This document shows, piece by piece, positions 48,920-57,200 of a stretch of DNA of 64,000 bases. The DNA is taken from positions 911,107 to 975,106 of the forward strand of contig NZ_CP013015.1 of the NCBI RefSeq assembly GCF_001577525.1, read 5' to 3'. The stretch's first letter is position 1; every line of letters begins with the position of its first letter. The DNA comes from Candidatus Desulfofervidus auxilii. Lineage in GTDB: Bacteria > Desulfobacterota > Desulfofervidia > Desulfofervidales > Desulfofervidaceae. The notes below the pieces were generated by a model. That model was not told the DNA's origin. It saw only the letters and a list, made by a program, of their open reading frames with translations, and did no database searches. The position numbers and the translations under genes were made by a program.

Positions 48920-49390
48920 ATGGTAGAAAAGATCAAAGTTCAGTTTGTCCATGATCTTCAGTTTATCAAAAAGGTAAATCCCGCACTCTATGAGGAACTC
49001 AGGAAGAATATCACAGATGATAAACTGTCAAAAATCAGTGAAGCAGTGTTCCACAGAAACTTCCATAAACTCAAAACTGAACAAGGAATAATTCAGGCCT
49101 TCGCAGAAATAACTCAGGCTCTGGTAGCCATTTACTATAACGCAAGACAACTCGGCCGCATATTCCTCCAGCTGGAACTTCTTCAGGAAACGGATATCCT
49201 GCCGCTGCTGAAAAATATACTGGAAAATGTGCAAAAAGAGGATATTGAGGTATTCAAGGCATTCTTCAAAAATACAACACCATTCCCCCACTCCCCAGCA
49301 GAAATATGGAAAGAGCTTAAAACCTATATGTGGCAATTGCCAGCTCCTCAAGCTAACTCCGGCGAAAAGGAAAAAGAAAGTCATGGGTAG
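48920..49390 (+). CDS. Hypothetical helical protein, 156 aa
   Basis: The product is helical throughout (LSKISEAVFHRNFHKLKTEQ; QLGRIFLQLELLQETDILPL), with a short polar tail. No known motif is visible. Its stop is directly followed by three 34-bp repeats, so its transcript would run into the presumed partition site. Confidence 0.5.
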   Translation: MVEKIKVQFVHDLQFIKKVNPALYEELRKNITDDKLSKISEAVFHRNFHKLKTEQGIIQAFAEITQALVAIYYNARQLGRIFLQLELLQETDILPLLKNILENVQKEDIEVFKAFFKNTTPFPHSPAEIWKELKTYMWQLPAPQANSGEKEKESHG

Positions 49391-49392
49391 AC

Positions 49393-49490
49393 AAAAAGTT
49401 GGGGTAAGGGTCAACAAATTGCATGCAAAAAGTTGGAGTAAGGGTCAACAAATTGCATGCAAAAAGTTGGAGTAAGGGTCAACAAATTGC
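49393..49490. repeat. Three 34-bp direct repeats, candidate centromere (parS-like)
   Basis: Copies begin at 49393, 49427 and 49461, the last cut to 30 bases. The unit starts AAAAAGTTGGAGTAAGGG and ends CAACAAATTGCATGC; the first copy differs at one base. Each unit has partly complementary ends (GCAAAAAGTTG and CAACAAATTGC). The repeats lie 35 bases before a two-gene unit with a ParB-domain protein, so a partition or operator function is likely. Confidence 0.7.
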
Positions 49491-49524
49491 AAAAAACAGG
49501 TCTTAAAAAATAGGAGGACCAGCA

Positions 49525-50253
49525 GTGAGTTTTCAGTCCAGAATAAAGTCAAAGGGTATTTTTTCAGATGAACTGGCAATTTTAGAAAAAGTAAACAAAG
49601 AAAAAGCAGTTTTTTTCAAGGAACTATCGGGAGAATGTCAAAAAGATAGGCTCAGCCATATAGCCCGGAGTCTGGCAGTAAAGGGACTGGTGGATCTGTG
49701 TGTAACCAAAAGAAAGGCCAGTAGGAAATCAAGGTCAGATTTTATGCTTGTTTCTCCTGAAAAAGAGAAAGTTAAGCTGGAAGCTATATTGCAAAACCCA
49801 AAGGTACTTGAAAAGGCCTATGATGACTACCTTGAGGAGCTTAGAGAGATTTCTCCGCATGCCCAGGTCTTACCTTATAAAATGAAGGTTCCTCTTACAC
49901 TGGAACATTTTAAGGAGTTAATGGAAAAAAAATACCTTTACCTTCACAAAAGGGGCCTGCCAGAGAAAAACATGAAAGTAGAAGGGATTGCAGCCAACGA
50001 AAAAGGCCGTGCGTTTGAGGCCTTCATGAAGCAGACACTGACAGACATTGTTGAAAAAATGAATAAGGAAGAAATATCGCCATCTAAGGCATTAAAAGAG
50101 ATAACAAAATTTAAGGAGGTGTGTTATGCCAGATTTAATGAGCTATTTGTCAGCTCTTCTAGACTGGAGCATGGGAAAGGGCATGACCCTCAACATAGCC
50201 CCGGAGGAAGAGAAGGCAATATTGAACAAATTGATCAAAGAAAGGCTCAATGA
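49525..50253 (+). CDS. Possible DNA-binding protein next to the repeats
   Basis: GTG 49525 follows AGGAGG. The 242-residue product is basic and helical. ELAILEKVNKEKAVFFKELS, then LSHIARSLAVKGLVDLCVT, reads like a winged-helix domain. The second half has EGIAANEKGRAFEAFMKQTL. It overlaps the ParB-coiled-coil gene by 128 bases, which is unusually long; the last 40 residues may reflect a frame that reads through. It may bind the 34-bp repeats. Confidence 0.5.
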   Translation: MSFQSRIKSKGIFSDELAILEKVNKEKAVFFKELSGECQKDRLSHIARSLAVKGLVDLCVTKRKASRKSRSDFMLVSPEKEKVKLEAILQNPKVLEKAYDDYLEELREISPHAQVLPYKMKVPLTLEHFKELMEKKYLYLHKRGLPEKNMKVEGIAANEKGRAFEAFMKQTLTDIVEKMNKEEISPSKALKEITKFKEVCYARFNELFVSSSRLEHGKGHDPQHSPGGREGNIEQIDQRKAQ

Positions 50254-51514
50254 CCCCTCTGAAGATGCAAAGGCAGAACTGGAGTTACTGCTTAAGAGGC
50301 TTAAGCAGATAAATGGAGAGGATAACCACAGGGTCTTCTGTAAGAAGATGAACTGCTACGTAGATGCAGCAACATGTCTAAAACGTGCAGAAAAGAATGC
50401 TGAATGCCAGAACTGTGAGGTTTACCTTAATTTCACAAATAAGCTTCCAATGGAGCTTGTAGAGGTAGATCCAAGAACCCTTGAAGACTCAGGCTATGAC
50501 GAGGGCATTTTCCGGCAGATGAACCCTGAGGAACAGTCCTTCCTTGTTGAGGCAATAAAGAATGTTGGTTTTTTTGTTCCCGTAGTTATCTCTGACAATA
50601 AAATTGTCTGCGGCAGAGAGAGGGTAAAGGCAGCCATAGCCGCAGGTAAAGAGACCATTCCAGCCCTTAAGATCAATGCTTCTGAACAAAAACTCAGGCT
50701 TATAGCGCTTGTTGAAAATGTAGCCAGGAAGGTGCCAAGTGGAGTGGATTACAAAAGGGCTATGGACCGCTATCAAGAATTGAGGGTCAAGCCAGGGGAA
50801 ATTATTGTTCCCCTTAACCCAGAACAGGCAGTAGACCACATTGAACACCTGCCAGATCAATATAAAGAGGAAATTTCAAAGGTTTACGGTGAAGAGGCAC
50901 AGAAGATTTATATAAATATGAAGTCCCAGCTTCACCACCTGGCAGGTCTTATCAAAAATAGAATTAATGAGCTTACTGAAACCATCCGCAACCAAAAAAC
51001 TGAGCTTCAGGCATTGAAGCTTGAGTATGAAGAAGAAAAGCAAAAACTTACCAGCCAGTCTACGGATAAACTCTTTGAATACAGAAAAAGGATCGCAGAC
51101 CTTGAATCACAGCTTAAGCAAAAGGAAAGCACCCTGAAGGCCGAAATAGAAATTCTAAGATCCGAGCTTGAGGACGCAGCATCCAGGAAGAAGGAAATTG
51201 AAAGATTATACAATGAGGCAGAAAAAAGGCTTAAGACAAGACCGGTTGTTGAAAAATATCCAGAGGACTATAAGAGACTAAAAGAAGAAACTGCCCGCCT
51301 TAAGAAACGTATAAAGGAATTTGAAGACAGCACTGACATAGTTCAGAGGTACGATAAGCATAGAGACGCACTGTATGCAGCCTTCTCCTTTTTAAAAATG
51401 CATATTCCTTCCCTCAAAAAAACCATCCCACAGGTGGAAATAAAAACCCTGATTGACCATCTCAAGACTCTTACTAAAATACTTGAGAAGGAGATAGAGC
51501 ATGAAAAAACTTAG
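50126..51514 (+). CDS. ParB-like domain fused to a long coiled coil
   Basis: The start at ATG 50126 follows AAGGAGG. The 462-residue product has an N-terminal segment with a Cys cluster (CKKMNCYVDAATCLKRA; CQNC), then a ParB-like domain (about 100-215) with VVISDNKIVCGRERVKAAIA and LIALVENVARK. From about 265 to 420 it is an almost unbroken coiled coil (RNQKTELQALKLEYEEEKQK). No HTH is obvious. It resembles SMC-like tethers and could bridge centromere complexes. It is next to the 34-bp repeats. Confidence 0.7.
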   Translation: MPDLMSYLSALLDWSMGKGMTLNIAPEEEKAILNKLIKERLNDPSEDAKAELELLLKRLKQINGEDNHRVFCKKMNCYVDAATCLKRAEKNAECQNCEVYLNFTNKLPMELVEVDPRTLEDSGYDEGIFRQMNPEEQSFLVEAIKNVGFFVPVVISDNKIVCGRERVKAAIAAGKETIPALKINASEQKLRLIALVENVARKVPSGVDYKRAMDRYQELRVKPGEIIVPLNPEQAVDHIEHLPDQYKEEISKVYGEEAQKIYINMKSQLHHLAGLIKNRINELTETIRNQKTELQALKLEYEEEKQKLTSQSTDKLFEYRKRIADLESQLKQKESTLKAEIEILRSELEDAASRKKEIERLYNEAEKRLKTRPVVEKYPEDYKRLKEETARLKKRIKEFEDSTDIVQRYDKHRDALYAAFSFLKMHIPSLKKTIPQVEIKTLIDHLKTLTKILEKEIEHEKT

Positions 51515-51908
51515 AGTTAACTCCCGTGTCCTGGTAAAAGCTGCCATCCTGGTCAGATCAGGACTTACCCTTGAGAAAACAGCCCGCATGGCCGGAGTCT
51601 CCGTCAGAACCATTAAGAGGTACTTCAGGTCCAACAGATCGTCTTTCAAATACACTTCTTTTTCACAACTTACAAAGAAACTCATACTCTACTATACATA
51701 CCAGGGGTGGGACTTCATGATGATTGCAACCGTGCTTAAAGTCCCTCCGGCAAAGGTGCTGGGATTCCTTGACACAATCAGAACCAGTGACATAAAATTC
51801 TCCAGATGTGCCTGTGGAGTAGCTTTTCCGGTTACTTCGGACCTCTCAGACAGAATATGTCCATTCTGCGAAAAAAGACGTAAGCAAAATAAGCTACAGG
51901 CTTTATAG
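51501..51908 (+). CDS. HTH and zinc-finger protein, 135 aa
   Basis: ATG 51501 overlaps the previous gene by 14 bases. A helix-turn-helix of the Mor/transposase type, GLTLEKTARMAGVSVRTIKR, sits at about 20-41. A second helical part follows, then a CACG/CPFC zinc ribbon near the C-terminus. It looks like a small transcription regulator of the partition operon. Confidence 0.65.
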   Translation: MKKLRVNSRVLVKAAILVRSGLTLEKTARMAGVSVRTIKRYFRSNRSSFKYTSFSQLTKKLILYYTYQGWDFMMIATVLKVPPAKVLGFLDTIRTSDIKFSRCACGVAFPVTSDLSDRICPFCEKRRKQNKLQAL

Positions 51909-51924
51909 GAAAGAACCTCGAGAC

Positions 51925-52266
51925 ATGGGAATGGAGCATAGAAAAAAATCTCATACGGATATCAGTGAAAAAACGCTCAGAAAGTGGCTTGCTGAAATGT
52001 TCCCCCAGCAGGAAAATATCAATGCCCTGCTGAACAAGTGGCTTCAGATACTGCCGTATCATATAGTTGCCATCCTCATTTCTAAACTGCACGACCACTA
52101 TATCATGAATCCCTCTACCTGGAACAAGTCCCCGGAATATCTCTCTGCAATTATCTATGAGCATTACAGAATTTATGTTGAAGCAGGATCCACAGATACT
52201 AAAGGACACCCCCTGGGCCGTCCTGAACCATACTGGTGGAAAAAATTTAGGTTGAGGCAATTATAA
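51925..52266 (+). CDS. Hypothetical protein, 113 aa
   Basis: ATG 51925, 16 bases after the HTH gene. The product is helical (TLRKWLAEMFPQQENINALL; VAILISKLHDHYIMNP), with a basic WWKKFRLRQL end. The function is not recognised. Its stop abuts the IscB relic. Confidence 0.45.
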   Translation: MGMEHRKKSHTDISEKTLRKWLAEMFPQQENINALLNKWLQILPYHIVAILISKLHDHYIMNPSTWNKSPEYLSAIIYEHYRIYVEAGSTDTKGHPLGRPEPYWWKKFRLRQL

Positions 52267-52267
52267 G

Positions 52268-52462
52268 ATCCGCTGGGAAGGGATTAAATGTTTTGTTTTT
52301 GGTAGAAGAAGGACAGGATATTTTGATTTACGCAGACTGGACGGCACAAAAATCCATGCTTCGGCTAAGACAGAAGAACTGACACTTTTGGAAAGTTTTA
52401 GAACCTTTTTAATAGAAATGCGTCTCCTCCCCGACATGAATGTCGGGGTCTCCGGCGCTTAA
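52268..52462 (+). pseudogene. IscB C-terminal relic with right-end hairpin
   Basis: Sixty-four codons read FVFGRRRTGYFDLRRLDGTK, then IHASAKTEELTLLES and a terminal MNVGVSGA. The FGRRxxGYFDLRxLDG block is the C-terminal PAM-side domain of IscB nucleases as I recall it. There is no start, RuvC or HNH part. The hairpin CCCCGACAT/ATGTCGGGG (52429-52448) marks the element's right end. The final 15 bases recur at 26245. Confidence 0.65.
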
Positions 52463-52474
52463 GGGGAAAATCCG

Positions 52475-53806
52475 ATGAAAAACCTGTTTGAAGTAGAAGC
52501 AGCAATAATCGGAGCAATCATTGACAGACCGGAACTGTTCCTGAAACTCAATGAGAAGCTTTCGCCTTCTGACTTCTCTCCGCAGAGCAGGCTGATATTC
52601 ACAGCAATAAAAGAACTATTTTCTGAGACCGGTAAAGTTGATTTTCCCTCTCTTCTCAATAAACTCAACAAAAAAGTTGATGCCAGTGTGCTTAAAGCCA
52701 TTGCCGAATACGGAGGCTTCACCGTTGACGTTGACAATGCAGCTGAACTCCTGAAAAAAGCCAGCCTCAAAAGAAAGCTTGAGTCAGCACTTTCAGGAAC
52801 ACTAAAGCAGCTGTCTCAAAATGCCGAACCAGAAGAAACAGCAAGAAAGCTTGAATATACACTCTGCCAGATACTTTCGCAGAAATATAGATATAACCCG
52901 GAAATACCTGATCTGCTAACAGAATATGAACTCTTTGTCAGGGAATTAAAGAGAAACCCCTGGCTACCGCTTCCTTTCACAAGAATACAACAGGCAATTG
53001 GAGGAATTATCCCGGGAACATTCTGGATACTCGGAGGTTATACCAGCAGGGGCAAAACTTCAACCGTGGTGGAACTGGCAACCTATCTCCTCAAAAAAGA
53101 TGCTGTGGTTGTCCATTTTTCCCTTGAAGAAGAGAGAAAATTGACCGTGTCAAGGTACCTGGCAAACCTTACAGGAATTCCCATTCTCGCACAGCTTAAA
53201 GAAAAACTGAACGGAGAGGCTGCCAGAACCCTGGAAGATGCAAAAACCTATCTTTCCAGCAAGTCCCTTTACATCTACGATGATGTTTTTGACCTCCAGG
53301 ATATTTACTTCAGATCACAATTTGTCCAGACAGAAAAGGGTAAAATTGATTTAATAATAATTGACTACATTCAGCTAGTAAGAATTCACGGCTGTAGAAA
53401 CCTTACGGAAAAGATGGATGCAGCAGCAATCACCTTTCGTGAAATATCAAAAAGGCTAAATACAACGGTCATAGCAATTTCACAGATAGGAAGGGAATAT
53501 ACAAGGGAATCGGCAGCTATAGGCTTCAAGGGAAGCGGAGGCCTTGAAGCTGCCTGTGATATAGGACTCTGGATAGACCCCGTGCCGGATAAAGAAAGGC
53601 AATTTTACCTGAAATTGAGAAAGCACCGGCTTGGACCAACAGGAATTTTCCTCATGGAATTTACAAATACCTTCACCTCAGTGAGAGAAGTAAACGATAA
53701 AAACACAAAAAATGAGTTTGATAAAACTCCAGGCCAGATTGAAACCAGCATTGACGAATCCCGGGAGTTTTTTGAAGAAAACCTGGAAGAAATTGATGAG
53801 TACTGA
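52475..53806 (+). CDS. dnaB: DnaB-type replicative helicase
   Basis: The 443-residue product has the DnaB N-terminal helical domain (EAAIIGAIIDRPELFLKL), a RecA-type core with Walker A GGYTSRGKTS near 190, and Walker B IDLIIIDYIQLV. VIAISQIGREYTRES and AACDIGLWIDP fit motifs H3/H4 region and the arginine finger area. It would drive the fork and bind the DnaG primase encoded at 44598. ATG 52475 follows AAGGGGAAA. Confidence 0.92.
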   Translation: MKNLFEVEAAIIGAIIDRPELFLKLNEKLSPSDFSPQSRLIFTAIKELFSETGKVDFPSLLNKLNKKVDASVLKAIAEYGGFTVDVDNAAELLKKASLKRKLESALSGTLKQLSQNAEPEETARKLEYTLCQILSQKYRYNPEIPDLLTEYELFVRELKRNPWLPLPFTRIQQAIGGIIPGTFWILGGYTSRGKTSTVVELATYLLKKDAVVVHFSLEEERKLTVSRYLANLTGIPILAQLKEKLNGEAARTLEDAKTYLSSKSLYIYDDVFDLQDIYFRSQFVQTEKGKIDLIIIDYIQLVRIHGCRNLTEKMDAAAITFREISKRLNTTVIAISQIGREYTRESAAIGFKGSGGLEAACDIGLWIDPVPDKERQFYLKLRKHRLGPTGIFLMEFTNTFTSVREVNDKNTKNEFDKTPGQIETSIDESREFFEENLEEIDEY

Positions 53807-53916
53807 ACTTATTTCCTCTTCTGATTTGAGATATAAAGGGCCAGAATCAGGTAGTAGTGGCTTCAACTTCCAGCTACCAGAAGTGGTCAGAATGGATAAA
53901 CAGGAAAGAAGGACTG

Positions 53917-54999
53917 ATGGAAGAAAAAACTATTGATATCAGGCTAGTCAAATTTGACCCTGTCATTTACCCACGATCCACACAATCAGCAGATGAGATA
54001 GAACGATACGCAGAACTGATAAGAACAGGCACGGAGCTACCCCCAATCAAGCTTGACCACAGGTACCGGATTGTGGATGGTTATCACAGGTGGCAGGCAC
54101 ACCTGAAACATCACCTCAAGACAATAAGGGTTATCTTCGTGGACACAGCAGACGATTTTGAGGCCCTGCAAATGGCATCCTATCTCAATGCTGTTCAGGG
54201 TATGCCATTAACAAAAAACGACCGCAGGAAAAATGCAATAAAGCTCTATCAAATGGCGTGCCACGGATTCGCTCCACCTTCTGAGAAAAAAATGAAGGAA
54301 ATTGCAAGGGCAGTGGGGGTATCATGGCAGACACTTTACAGGTGGACAGCTGAAGTCAGGAAAAAAAGAAAGCATGAAAGAGCAGAAAAAGTAACAGAAC
54401 TACGCAAACAGGGAAAAACCCAGGAAGAAACCGCAAGAATCCTTGGCATTTCACAACGAACGGTCAGTGATGTGGAAAGGACAACCCCCTTTAGCGAAAA
54501 TTCGCAAATGAGAATTTTTGCCAGGGAGGGGAAAAATAACAATTCCTTCGGTTTTACTTCCCGCAGGGAATGCCTGGCAGCCATGCAGGAATTAATAAAA
54601 AGCGATATTCCCTCTTGTGAGGAAGAAATAATTCAGAGCAAGATAATTTCCAGTTACATACAGATCAAAATAGAAAGACAACGCTATGGTATTGACATGG
54701 AAACATACAGATATTTCCGGCAGGAAATACAAAAGCATACTGCGAATATATTAACTGAAATGGATTACCTCAATAATAATGTAATAGGACTTCTGGCCCA
54801 GCTGAAAGACGTGAAGTTGAAACTGAACATAAGCGCCCTGTTCAAAAACATCTCTGACCGTTTTGAGGAATTCAAGAAACACTATCGGTATGTAATGGGA
54901 GTACCAGATTTTGCTGAAAGTGAAAGTAAACTTGACAGTCAGAAAAAGATAATCAAAATAATGACAAAAATGTTGCAACAAAAAAGGAGGAAAAAGTGA
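53917..54999 (+). CDS. ParB-like protein with two HTH motifs
   Basis: I start at ATG 53917 behind AGGAAAGAAGGA. The 360-residue product has a ParB-type N-terminal domain (about 1-110) with VDGYHRWQAHLKH, equivalent to GxRRxxA. Two helix-turn-helix motifs follow: EIARAVGVSWQTLYRW and GKTQEETARILGISQRTVSD. The C-terminal half is helical and charged. It is the third ParB-family gene here and resembles phage and plasmid ParB-HTH transcription factors. It overlaps the CsgG-like gene by 4 bases. Confidence 0.75.
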   Translation: MEEKTIDIRLVKFDPVIYPRSTQSADEIERYAELIRTGTELPPIKLDHRYRIVDGYHRWQAHLKHHLKTIRVIFVDTADDFEALQMASYLNAVQGMPLTKNDRRKNAIKLYQMACHGFAPPSEKKMKEIARAVGVSWQTLYRWTAEVRKKRKHERAEKVTELRKQGKTQEETARILGISQRTVSDVERTTPFSENSQMRIFAREGKNNNSFGFTSRRECLAAMQELIKSDIPSCEEEIIQSKIISSYIQIKIERQRYGIDMETYRYFRQEIQKHTANILTEMDYLNNNVIGLLAQLKDVKLKLNISALFKNISDRFEEFKKHYRYVMGVPDFAESESKLDSQKKIIKIMTKMLQQKRRKK

Positions 55000-55919
55000 A
55001 ACGTATGTTTTTTATTCTTTGCATGATTTTTGTCTGGAGTTGCGGCGGAAACCAGGCAACAAAGGTGGAAACCGCAGGACCAACAGTACAGCAGGTAGTA
55101 ACATATCACGGCCCAAAGGCAAGAATCGCCGTTGCCAGCTTCAAGTGTAAGGCAGCCTGGTGCCAGGCTCAGAAGCTCATTCACCAGCAACAAAAGAGAG
55201 GACGATGGAGCGGACTTTTCGGAAAATTAATTGTAAGAAAAACAGACGAAATCGCTGAAACTGCAAAGGGAATTGGAACCGGCATGTCCGATATGCTCAC
55301 CACTGCCCTCTTCAGATCAGGCAGGTTCATAGTGCTTGAAAGAGGAGAAGGTTTAAAGTCCCTCAAAGAAGAAATAGACCTCAGTCAGACGCAATATGTC
55401 AATCAGAGTCAGGCCATAAAACCCGGGCTTTTAGAGGGTGCAGATATCCTAGTAATAGGTGCAATTACTGAATTTGAGCCTGCTGAAGGTAATGTGAAAG
55501 GAATGGCCATACCGGGATTTGTGCCTTATGTGGGAGGATTATCATTTCAGAAAAAGACAGCTCATGTCGCCGTTGATATAAGGCTTGTGGATGTCCGTAC
55601 CGGAAGAATCATCAGTGCTATAAAGACTGAAGGAAAAACCTCCGACTGGGGTGTATCAGGTATAGGTCTTGCCTTTACCAGAAACCTGCCTCTTGCAGCC
55701 GGGCTTTCCTACTTCAAAAATACCCCCATGGAAAAAGCAATCAGGGTGATGGTAGACCAGACTGTAAACGAAATAGCAAAGCAGATTCCAGAAAGTTATT
55801 ACCGCTATGAGGACAATACCAACCAGGAACCAGACGTCCAGACTGCAAATCAACAGCAACCAGAGAATACCAGATTACAAAAAAGCTCAGTTAAAAAACA
55901 AAAAGAAATAAAAAGATAA
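54996..55919 (+). CDS. CsgG-like outer-membrane lipoprotein
   Basis: GTG 54996 overlaps the previous stop behind AAAGGAGG. The 307-residue product has a signal peptide and a lipobox-like WSC at 15-17 (the Cys is expected to be lipidated). The CsgG pattern is seen in ARIAVASFKCKA, GIGTGMSDMLTTALFRSGRF, VLERGEGLKSLKEE and VDIRLVDVRTGRIISA. CsgG forms the curli secretion pore. No curlin genes are visible, so on this element it probably supports surface assembly or transfer. Confidence 0.82.
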   Translation: MKRMFFILCMIFVWSCGGNQATKVETAGPTVQQVVTYHGPKARIAVASFKCKAAWCQAQKLIHQQQKRGRWSGLFGKLIVRKTDEIAETAKGIGTGMSDMLTTALFRSGRFIVLERGEGLKSLKEEIDLSQTQYVNQSQAIKPGLLEGADILVIGAITEFEPAEGNVKGMAIPGFVPYVGGLSFQKKTAHVAVDIRLVDVRTGRIISAIKTEGKTSDWGVSGIGLAFTRNLPLAAGLSYFKNTPMEKAIRVMVDQTVNEIAKQIPESYYRYEDNTNQEPDVQTANQQQPENTRLQKSSVKKQKEIKR

Positions 55920-55924
55920 AACTG

Positions 55925-56554
55925 ATGTCTAGAAATAAAAACAATCGCAAGCAGGAAGCTTGTTTAACAAGAAATATCCGGGGATTTCAGCTCCCATCCT
56001 GTTTTGAACTTTTTGAAAAACGCTATTTCGTACTCTCAGAAGGAAGATTACCTGACCGTTATCTCTTGTGGCTGTTTAAAGAACATCTCCAGAACGGCAG
56101 CTATATTCGCTACACGCTGTATGGTAAAGCTCTCATTGTTGGTAAAGGAGCTGAAGCCTCCAAGGCATATCTCTACGCAGGACTTTCTTTTCACCCTTAT
56201 AATGGAACTACAAAGGTTTTCATTCAGGATATAGTTACAGGTCTTAGAGGAAAGCACATTGGCACTTTTATAATGAATACTTTTATAGATTTTCTGCGTA
56301 GATGGGATTCATTCTTTTTTGTAAAAGAAATCGAAGGAGAATTAAGTCTTGTTGATAAATATGAACTGGAAAATAGAGAAAGAAGAAATACTTTTTACCG
56401 GAAATTTGGCTTTTCTTTTAAAGAAAAAGATGATTCCCGTTACATCGCTGCCACGCTGAACCAATTGCACACCAGGGAAATGGAAGGAATCAAAATTCTT
56501 TCATGGGAAGGAGCTCATAAATTACTCGCAAAAGCACTTAGAAATGAAATGTAA
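55925..56554 (+). CDS. GNAT-like acetyltransferase
   Basis: ATG 55925, 5 bases after the CsgG-like gene. The 209-residue product has IVTGLRGKHIGTFIMNTFID, matching the acetyl-CoA-binding Q/RxxGxG/A motif of the GNAT fold, and RRNTFYRKFGFSFKE for the C-terminal FYxxxGF strand. The substrate is unknown. The N-terminal 60 residues are not typical GNAT. Confidence 0.65.
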   Translation: MSRNKNNRKQEACLTRNIRGFQLPSCFELFEKRYFVLSEGRLPDRYLLWLFKEHLQNGSYIRYTLYGKALIVGKGAEASKAYLYAGLSFHPYNGTTKVFIQDIVTGLRGKHIGTFIMNTFIDFLRRWDSFFFVKEIEGELSLVDKYELENRERRNTFYRKFGFSFKEKDDSRYIAATLNQLHTREMEGIKILSWEGAHKLLAKALRNEM

Positions 56555-56624
56555 AAGTTAAGTTAATTCAAGGAAGTATTTAGGGCATTCCCGGCAAACC
56601 ACAGAGCCAAGGGCAAAACGTGCA

Positions 56625-57113
56625 ATGGAATTTATGAATGTACTGGACAGCAGCAGAGGTCAATGTGATAGGTTCAAGACAATAATTTTCCCTCTGCTAC
56701 TGGTTTTAACCTGGCATACCTGCTCTTTCAGCTTCTGTTTCACCAGAGCAGGAGAACATTATGGGATCTCGCCCCTGATTCTTAAGGCCATTTCAAAAGT
56801 AGAAAGCAACTACAATCCATATGCCACCAACTATAACAAAGATGGTTCTATAGACTACTGCCACATGCAGATAAATAGCTACTGGGTAAAACACCTGGGT
56901 TACAGGTGGCGGTTTCTCAATAACCCATGCTACTGCACTATGGTGGGAGCGTGGATATTAAAACAGTGCATAAATAAATATGGCTACACATGGGATGCAG
57001 TCGCCTGTTACCATACAGGAAAATCACTCAAGGAATTGAAGGGAAAAAGAAAAGAAAAAGCCAAGAAATACATAAAGAAAATAGTTAGAGCCATCCAACA
57101 AATAGCACAATAA
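56625..57113 (+). CDS. Lytic transglycosylase (SLT-type)
   Basis: The 162-residue product has a signal sequence (about 20-45) and the lysozyme-like core. The catalytic Glu is in AISKVESNYNPYATN. CHMQINSYWVKHLG and WDAVACYHTGKS complete the SLT fold motifs. These enzymes open peptidoglycan for conjugation machinery (TrbN/TraB group). ATG 56625 is used; the ribosome site is weak. Confidence 0.88.
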   Translation: MEFMNVLDSSRGQCDRFKTIIFPLLLVLTWHTCSFSFCFTRAGEHYGISPLILKAISKVESNYNPYATNYNKDGSIDYCHMQINSYWVKHLGYRWRFLNNPCYCTMVGAWILKQCINKYGYTWDAVACYHTGKSLKELKGKRKEKAKKYIKKIVRAIQQIAQ

Positions 57114-57200
57114 ATTATCCTTCCTGTATGCAAAATTACATGCAAAATGGCACTTTACCACCCTTTGTCCATATTTCAGAATTGGTTTTAAAAAGATTCC

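Noticed and set aside
49393-49490. Three 34-bp repeats as a CRISPR array
   Set aside because: No unique spacers lie between units and no cas genes are near; the direct tandem layout suits a centromere or operator.
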